NCBI GenBank assembly: GCA_028711965.1
Contig: JAQTRD010000023.1
Coordinates: 1 to 7,443, forward strand
Direction of reading: 5' to 3'
DNA from: Candidatus Colwelliibacteriota bacterium
Lineage (GTDB): Bacteria > Patescibacteriota > Minisyncoccia > UBA6257 > Colwellbacteraceae
DNA length: 7,443 nt
Part shown: positions 5,133 to 7,443 of the stretch, piece by piece
Layout: the number at the start of each line of letters is the position of its first letter
How positions within the stretch are numbered: position 1 is the stretch's first letter
Made by a program: the position numbers and the translations under genes
The notes under the pieces: model-generated
Told to the model about the DNA's origin: nothing
What the model saw: only the letters and a program-made list of their open reading frames with translations
The model's database searches: none

Positions 5133-5162
5133 ATCATAAGCTACTCTTGCAAAATACGGCAA
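5133..5162 (-). promoter_or_regulatory. Probable promoter of tRNA-Thr(TGT)
   Basis: On the minus strand, TATGAT (complement of 5133-5138, 5 of 6) is preceded after 18 bp by TTGCCG (complement of 5157-5162, 4 of 6). The start would fall a few nt before the tRNA 5' end at 5122. Confidence 0.5.
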
Positions 5163-5175
5163 ATGCGGCTAAATT
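5147..5175 (+). promoter_or_regulatory. Possible promoter of rpmG
   Basis: TTGCAA (5147-5152) and TAAATT (5170-5175) are 17 bp apart; each matches 4 of 6 consensus bases. The start would be near 5182, 4 nt before the rpmG ATG at 5186, the same leaderless geometry as rpsP. It interleaves with the divergent tRNA promoter within 63 bp. Confidence 0.4.
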
Positions 5176-5185
5176 TAAGGCTCGT

Positions 5186-5359
5186 ATGGCTAAATCGAAA
5201 TTTTCAGAGAACCTCATAAGACTGAAGTGCTCCGTCTGCGGACGAGTCAATTATTATACCCGCAAAAACAAAAAACTGGTTGAAAGGAAGATTAGTTTAA
5301 AGAAGTTTTGCGCGGCATGCAAAGGACACACGATTCATAAGGAATCGGGCAAAAAGTAA
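5186..5359 (+). CDS. rpmG: 50S ribosomal protein bL33 (zinc-binding form)
   Basis: bL33 is a small large-subunit protein near the E site. The 57-aa product has the normal family length. It carries two CxxC knuckles, CSVC (15-18) and CAAC (42-45), so it is the zinc-ribbon (C+) version. The conserved core NYYTRKNK and the LKKFC...HT.HKE ending match the family. The frame stays open upstream to an ATG at 5048, but that extension is antisense to tRNA-Thr(TGT) and must be rejected; the Met of MAKSKF at 5186 is the family start. No Shine-Dalgarno motif precedes it. It is divergent from the tRNA gene and followed by a terminator. Confidence 0.94.
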   Translation: MAKSKFSENLIRLKCSVCGRVNYYTRKNKKLVERKISLKKFCAACKGHTIHKESGKK

Positions 5360-5368
5360 GTAATAACG

Positions 5369-5393
5369 CCCCCGGCCGAAAGGAGGGGGTTTT
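5369..5393 (+). terminator. Intrinsic terminator after rpmG
   Basis: CCCCC (5369-5373) pairs with GGGGG (5385-5389); inside lies CC-GAAA-GG, a GNRA-type tetraloop. TTTT follows (5390-5393). It begins 9 nt after the rpmG stop and ends 15 nt before pcm, so pcm must be expressed by readthrough or from a promoter I cannot identify. Confidence 0.7.
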
Positions 5394-5408
5394 CCAAAAT
5401 ATCTTGTT

Positions 5409-6047
5409 ATGAATGGTTACGAGGCTCTCATAAATTCCCTTATAGAGAAAGGATACCTGAAATCGCCGGAGATTGTCGCGGCTATGAGGTCTGCCGATCG
5501 GGCGGCGTTTATTCCCGAAGAATATAAGTTTGCTGCTTATGACGATACGCCGATTGAAATAGGCTTTAATCAAGTTTCTTCACAGCCTCTTACAATGGCG
5601 TTTATGATGGAACTTTTATCTCCGAAAAAAGGAGACAGGATATTGGATGTCGGGACGGGAAGCGGGTGGCAAGCAGCAATGATTGCCTATGTCGTTGGTG
5701 ATTCGGGGAAAGTGGTAACAATCGAAAGGATTCCGGAGTTGCATGAGTTCGCTGTCAAAAGCATATCGGAGGTTTCTTTACCCGGAATAATAGAGCCGAT
5801 TCTTGGAGACGCTTCTCTGCGGGACACCGTTAATGGAATGGTATTCGATAAGATAATATCTACCGCGGAAGCGGAAGAAGTGCCCCAGGCATGGAAAGAT
5901 ATTCTGACTGTCGGCGGGAGAATGGTGATTCCAATCGGCGGAAGTCTTGTTGTAGCCGACAAGATAGCGGCAGATAGCTTTAAAACGAGAGAATTTTTAG
6001 GATTCGGTTTTACGCCGCTTATTTCGGGGAAAACAAGGAAGGAATAA
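5409..6047 (+). CDS. pcm: Protein-L-isoaspartate O-methyltransferase
   Basis: Pcm uses S-adenosylmethionine to methylate L-isoaspartyl residues formed by damage of Asp and Asn, starting their conversion back to Asp. It is cytoplasmic. The 212-aa product has the family length (about 210). It starts with the typical helical region (IEKGYLKSPEIVAAMRSADR, then FIPEEY) and has the signature SQP (58-60) followed by MAFMMELL. SAM motif I is LDVGTGSG (79-86) and the acidic ribose-binding residue is E106 (VVTIER). The post-motif DKIISTAEAEEVP (147-159) and GGRMVIPIG (169-177) close the Rossmann fold. The start at 5409 agrees with homologues. AGGAGGGGG lies more than 19 nt upstream, inside the terminator hairpin, too far for a normal Shine-Dalgarno. 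It is an unexpected neighbour for ribosomal protein genes. Confidence 0.92.
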   Translation: MNGYEALINSLIEKGYLKSPEIVAAMRSADRAAFIPEEYKFAAYDDTPIEIGFNQVSSQPLTMAFMMELLSPKKGDRILDVGTGSGWQAAMIAYVVGDSGKVVTIERIPELHEFAVKSISEVSLPGIIEPILGDASLRDTVNGMVFDKIISTAEAEEVPQAWKDILTVGGRMVIPIGGSLVVADKIAADSFKTREFLGFGFTPLISGKTRKE

Positions 6048-6052
6048 AGAGC

Positions 6053-6081
6053 TTGTCTTCAGATAAAGTCTGTATTATACT
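6053..6081 (+). promoter_or_regulatory. Promoter of the rplJ-rplL leader transcript
   Basis: TTGTCT (6053-6058, 4 of 6) and TATACT (6076-6081, 5 of 6) are 17 bp apart; an overlapping TATTAT lies at 6073. Transcription is expected from about 6088. This gives a leader of about 180 nt before rplJ, in sharp contrast to the near-leaderless promoters of rpsP and rpsB. Confidence 0.65.
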
Positions 6082-6087
6082 GCTTGC

Positions 6088-6245
6088 GCATCCGCAGAAG
6101 GATGGGTCCCGAAAGGGATAATCGCTAAAAGCGGCCCTCCGGAGGACTAACAGTAGTCTTACTCGCGGTTTTGCCGCGATTTTTAATTTAAGCCAAGCTT
6201 AAATTTATCCCGAGTCTGCCAACTGGCTGGCCGAGGGAGGATGCC
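6088..6245 (+). ncRNA. Ribosomal protein L10 leader (autoregulatory mRNA structure)
   Basis: The 5' and 3' ends can pair (GCATCC 6088-6093 with GGATGC 6239-6244). The 5' strand carries CCGCAGA (6092-6098) and the 3' strand GCCGAGG, elements I recall from the L10 leader family, where the L10(L12) complex binds and represses its own mRNA. Between them lies a three-way junction: GGATGGGT (6100-6107) pairs with GCCCTCC (6134-6140) with one bulged T, enclosing CCC-GAAA-GGG and CGCT-AAA-AGCG. Next come the hairpin GACTA-ACAG-TAGTC (6145-6158), a terminator hairpin, and a perfect 9-bp hairpin (6185-6193 with 6197-6205). CATCC/GGATG (6089-6093 with 6100-6104) is an alternative pairing that would break both the closing stem and the junction. 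The position directly before rplJ supports the call. Assignment to the family is from memory, not from a covariance search. Confidence 0.7.
6163..6184 (+). terminator. Intrinsic terminator (attenuator) inside the rplJ leader
   Basis: TCGCGG (6163-6168) and CCGCGA (6174-6179) form a 6-bp GC-rich stem with a TTTTG loop and five Ts after it. It lies about 85 nt upstream of the rplJ ATG and would end a transcript of about 97 nt, so it most likely serves as an attenuator controlled by leader folding. Confidence 0.7.
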
Positions 6246-6269
6246 AAAGGTCGAAGAATTCACAAAAAA

Positions 6270-6749
6270 ATGCTTACAAAAAAAGAAAAGAATTCCATAA
6301 TTGATGAGGGAGTCAAGAACTTTGGCAAGAGTCGGTCAATGGTATTCATTGACTTTACTGGCGTAAAGACCGGAGAGCTCAATAATTTCCGAAAAGTCAT
6401 TCGCGGAGTCAACGGAGAGCTTTCAGTTATCAAGAAGAAGCTGCTTAGAGTCGCTTTCGATAAAGCGGGAATCGACTTTAATCCGGAGACTTTCGAGTCC
6501 CAAGTAGGAACTATTATGTCTCCGGAGGATGTTTTTACCATTGCCGGACCGACAGTTAAGTTCCAGTCAGCGAAGGTACTCGGCGGATATGATCTTGAAG
6601 CAAAGAGGTTTGTCCCCGCAGAAGAGGTGATAATGCTTGGTAAACTTCCGTCAAAGGAGATCCTTATCTCCCAGTTTGTCGGAATGGTTGCGTCGCCTAT
6701 TCGTTCGTTTATGTTTGTCTTGAAAGAAAGGGCGAAACAGATTGCTTAA
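6270..6749 (+). CDS. rplJ: 50S ribosomal protein uL10
   Basis: uL10 anchors the bL12 dimers to the large subunit, forming the stalk that recruits and activates translational GTPases. In many bacteria it also binds its own mRNA leader. The 159-aa product (E. coli 165) starts with the usual basic helix (MLTKKEKNSIIDEGVKNF), followed by SMVFIDFTGVKTGELNNFRK and KKKLLRVAF in the rRNA-binding domain, GTIMSPEDVF, and ends with a helical segment that should hold the bL12-binding sites (LISQFVGMVASPIRSFMFVL). The ATG is preceded by seven A and no usable Shine-Dalgarno. It lies downstream of the structured leader and 21 nt ahead of rplL, the conserved order. Confidence 0.95.
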   Translation: MLTKKEKNSIIDEGVKNFGKSRSMVFIDFTGVKTGELNNFRKVIRGVNGELSVIKKKLLRVAFDKAGIDFNPETFESQVGTIMSPEDVFTIAGPTVKFQSAKVLGGYDLEAKRFVPAEEVIMLGKLPSKEILISQFVGMVASPIRSFMFVLKERAKQIA

Positions 6750-6770
6750 ATAAAATAAAAAACAAATAAA

Positions 6771-7133
6771 ATGGAAAAATTCGAAGATATAATTTCTAAA
6801 GTAGAGGGACTCTCGGTCGCAGAATTGGCCGAGCTCGTAAAGGCTCTTGAAGAAAAATTTGGCGTGTCTGCTGCCGCTATGGCCGCGCCTGCCGCGGGTG
6901 GAGCTGCTGCTGCCGAAGAGAAGACGGCCTTTAATGTTCTTCTTAAGGCTTCCGGAGACCAAAAGATAAATGTTATCAAGGTTGTTCGCGAAGCTACCGG
7001 ATTAGGACTTAAGGAAGCCAAAGATATGGTTGACGGTGCTCCTAAGGTAATTAAAGAAGGATTAAAGAAAGAAGATGCCGACGCTTTGAAAGCATCTCTT
7101 GAAGAGGCTGGAGCCACGGTTGAAATACAGTAA
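6771..7133 (+). CDS. rplL: 50S ribosomal protein bL12 (L7/L12)
   Basis: bL12 is the multi-copy stalk protein that contacts EF-Tu, EF-G and other factors. The 120-aa product has the complete three-part layout: N-terminal dimerisation helices (1-35), an Ala/Gly-rich flexible hinge (about 36-50), and the factor-binding C-terminal domain (52-120) with the conserved [20 protein letters not shown] stretch and VDGAPK after it. The start at 6771 sits in an almost pure A/T leader (ATAAAATAAAAAACAAATAAA) without Shine-Dalgarno. Being co-transcribed with rplJ but needed at four or more copies per ribosome, it must be translated more efficiently; the unstructured A-rich leader may provide this. Confidence 0.97.
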   Translation: MEKFEDIISKVEGLSVAELAELVKALEEKFGVSAAAMAAPAAGGAAAAEEKTAFNVLLKASGDQKINVIKVVREATGLGLKEAKDMVDGAPKVIKEGLKKEDADALKASLEEAGATVEIQ

Positions 7134-7148
7134 AGAGAATCATAATTT

Positions 7149-7178
7149 AAAAAAGACGCTCTTATGAGCGTCTTTTTT
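7149..7178. terminator. Bidirectional terminator between rplL and tRNA-Val
   Basis: GACGCTC (7155-7161) pairs with GAGCGTC (7166-7172) around TTAT. The stem is flanked by six A (7149-7154) and six T (7173-7178), so it ends in a T-tract on both strands. It can stop rplL transcripts on + and tRNA-Val transcripts on the minus strand. Confidence 0.9.
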
Positions 7179-7182
7179 AGTG

Positions 7183-7256
7183 TGGGCGCTACTGGACTCG
7201 AACCAGTGACCTTTGCAATGTGAATGCAACGCTCTAACCAACTGAGCTAAGCGCCC
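7183..7256 (-). tRNA. tRNA-Val (anticodon CAC)
   Basis: On the minus strand, acceptor GGGCGCT pairs with AGCGCCC, D-stem GCTC with GAGC, anticodon stem TTGCA with TGCAA, and the loop is TTCACAT (anticodon CAC). The variable loop is AGGTC and the T-arm ACTGG-TTCGAGT-CCAGT. A73 and anticodon A35 fit valine. The length is 74 nt with no encoded CCA. It reads GUG only, so another valine tRNA must exist elsewhere. It converges on rplL and shares its terminator. Confidence 0.95.
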
Positions 7257-7277
7257 TCAGAAAAATATTATCGTAAT

Positions 7278-7301
7278 CAGGCAGCTTTGAGAAGCTGCTT
7301 G
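7278..7301. repeat. Hairpin upstream of tRNA-Val
   Basis: Arms 7278-7287 and 7292-7301 pair over 10 bp with one G-T wobble (core GCAGCTT/AAGCTGC, loop TGAG). No T-tract follows on either strand. It sits in the 116-bp gap upstream of the tRNA on the minus strand and upstream of the possible gene at 7373 on the plus strand. Confidence 0.5.
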
Positions 7302-7372
7302 ACTTGTTAAAACAATTATGTTATCAATGAACGCAGAAAGGTAAACAATTTGCGACCAAAAGAAAGGGGAAA

Positions 7373-7443
7373 ATGCATGAGTACAAGAATCGCATTGAGA
7401 TTACCGGGACCAACCAGGCTAACAATCTTCGGCCAAATAAATG
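7373..7443 (+). CDS. Possible 5' end of an unidentified gene, cut by the window edge
   Basis: After about 115 nt without genes, AAAGGGG (7363-7369) resembles a Shine-Dalgarno site and is followed by two overlapping ATGs in different frames, both open to the edge. The ATG at 7373 gives MHEYKNRIEITGTNQANNL; its purine/pyrimidine codon pattern is the better one. The ATG at 7377 gives MSTRIALRLPGPTRLTIFG and has the better spacing (7 nt) to the AGGGG. Neither start resembles a family I know. If real, it would be the only gene here with a clear Shine-Dalgarno. Confidence 0.25.
   Translation, partial: MHEYKNRIEITGTNQANNLRPNK

Noticed and set aside
5048..5185. N-terminal extension of bL33 starting MSQERDSNPRPAVYKTAALPL
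   Set aside because: This peptide is the translation of the complement of tRNA-Thr(TGT), a well-known annotation artefact. bL33 starts at 5186.
6746..7117. 123-codon Ala/Ser-rich frame on the minus strand
   Set aside because: It is the antisense shadow of rplL, whose Ala-rich hinge keeps the complementary frame open.
7299..7327. Promoter-like TTGACT-N17-TATCAA ahead of the possible gene at 7373
   Set aside because: The -10 matches only 4 of 6 bases and the gene itself is uncertain; too weak to list as a feature.
1..7443. CRISPR arrays, insertion sequences, phage or defence genes
   Set aside because: No regularly spaced repeats, transposase, integrase or defence-type coding sequence is visible; every long frame is explained by a housekeeping gene.

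Overview
The window is an ordinary, densely packed stretch of bacterial housekeeping chromosome, about 45% G+C by eye. It most resembles a reduced genome of the Patescibacteria/CPR type, probably the Parcubacteria branch. That placement is inference. It rests on a very short EF-Ts (147 aa), an SMC with no recognisable hinge, a trmD operon without rimM or rplS, tRNA genes without encoded CCA, and gene starts that almost all lack a Shine-Dalgarno sequence. I see no phage, IS, CRISPR, toxin-antitoxin or defence genes, and no undescribed multi-gene system.

Layout from left to right on the + strand: the 3' part of smc (3-1529); a hairpin-forming repeat fused to a strong sigma70-type promoter; rpsP (bS16), khpA (KH-domain RNA-binding protein) and trmD (tRNA m1G37 methyltransferase); a second hairpin followed by a strong promoter; rpsB (uS2), tsf (EF-Ts) and a small single-pass membrane protein that overlaps tsf. 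Next comes a tRNA cluster: tRNA-Thr(GGT) and tRNA-Tyr(GTA) on +, then a hairpin-rich 200-bp gap, then tRNA-Thr(TGT) on the minus strand. This last tRNA is divergent from rpmG (bL33), which is followed by pcm (protein-L-isoaspartate methyltransferase). After pcm there is a promoter, a roughly 180-nt structured leader that looks like the ribosomal L10 autoregulatory leader with an embedded intrinsic terminator, then rplJ (uL10) and rplL (bL12). A bidirectional terminator is shared with tRNA-Val(CAC) on the minus strand, and the right end may carry the first codons of an unidentified gene.

Functionally almost everything serves translation: ribosomal proteins of both subunits, an elongation factor, tRNA genes and a tRNA modifier. 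Smc (chromosome organisation) and Pcm (protein repair) are the exceptions. The regulatory architecture is the most interesting part. At least two promoters sit so close to their genes that the mRNAs should be leaderless or nearly so, intergenic hairpins abut the -35 boxes, and the rplJL leader looks like a self-limiting attenuator for the L10(L12) stalk proteins.
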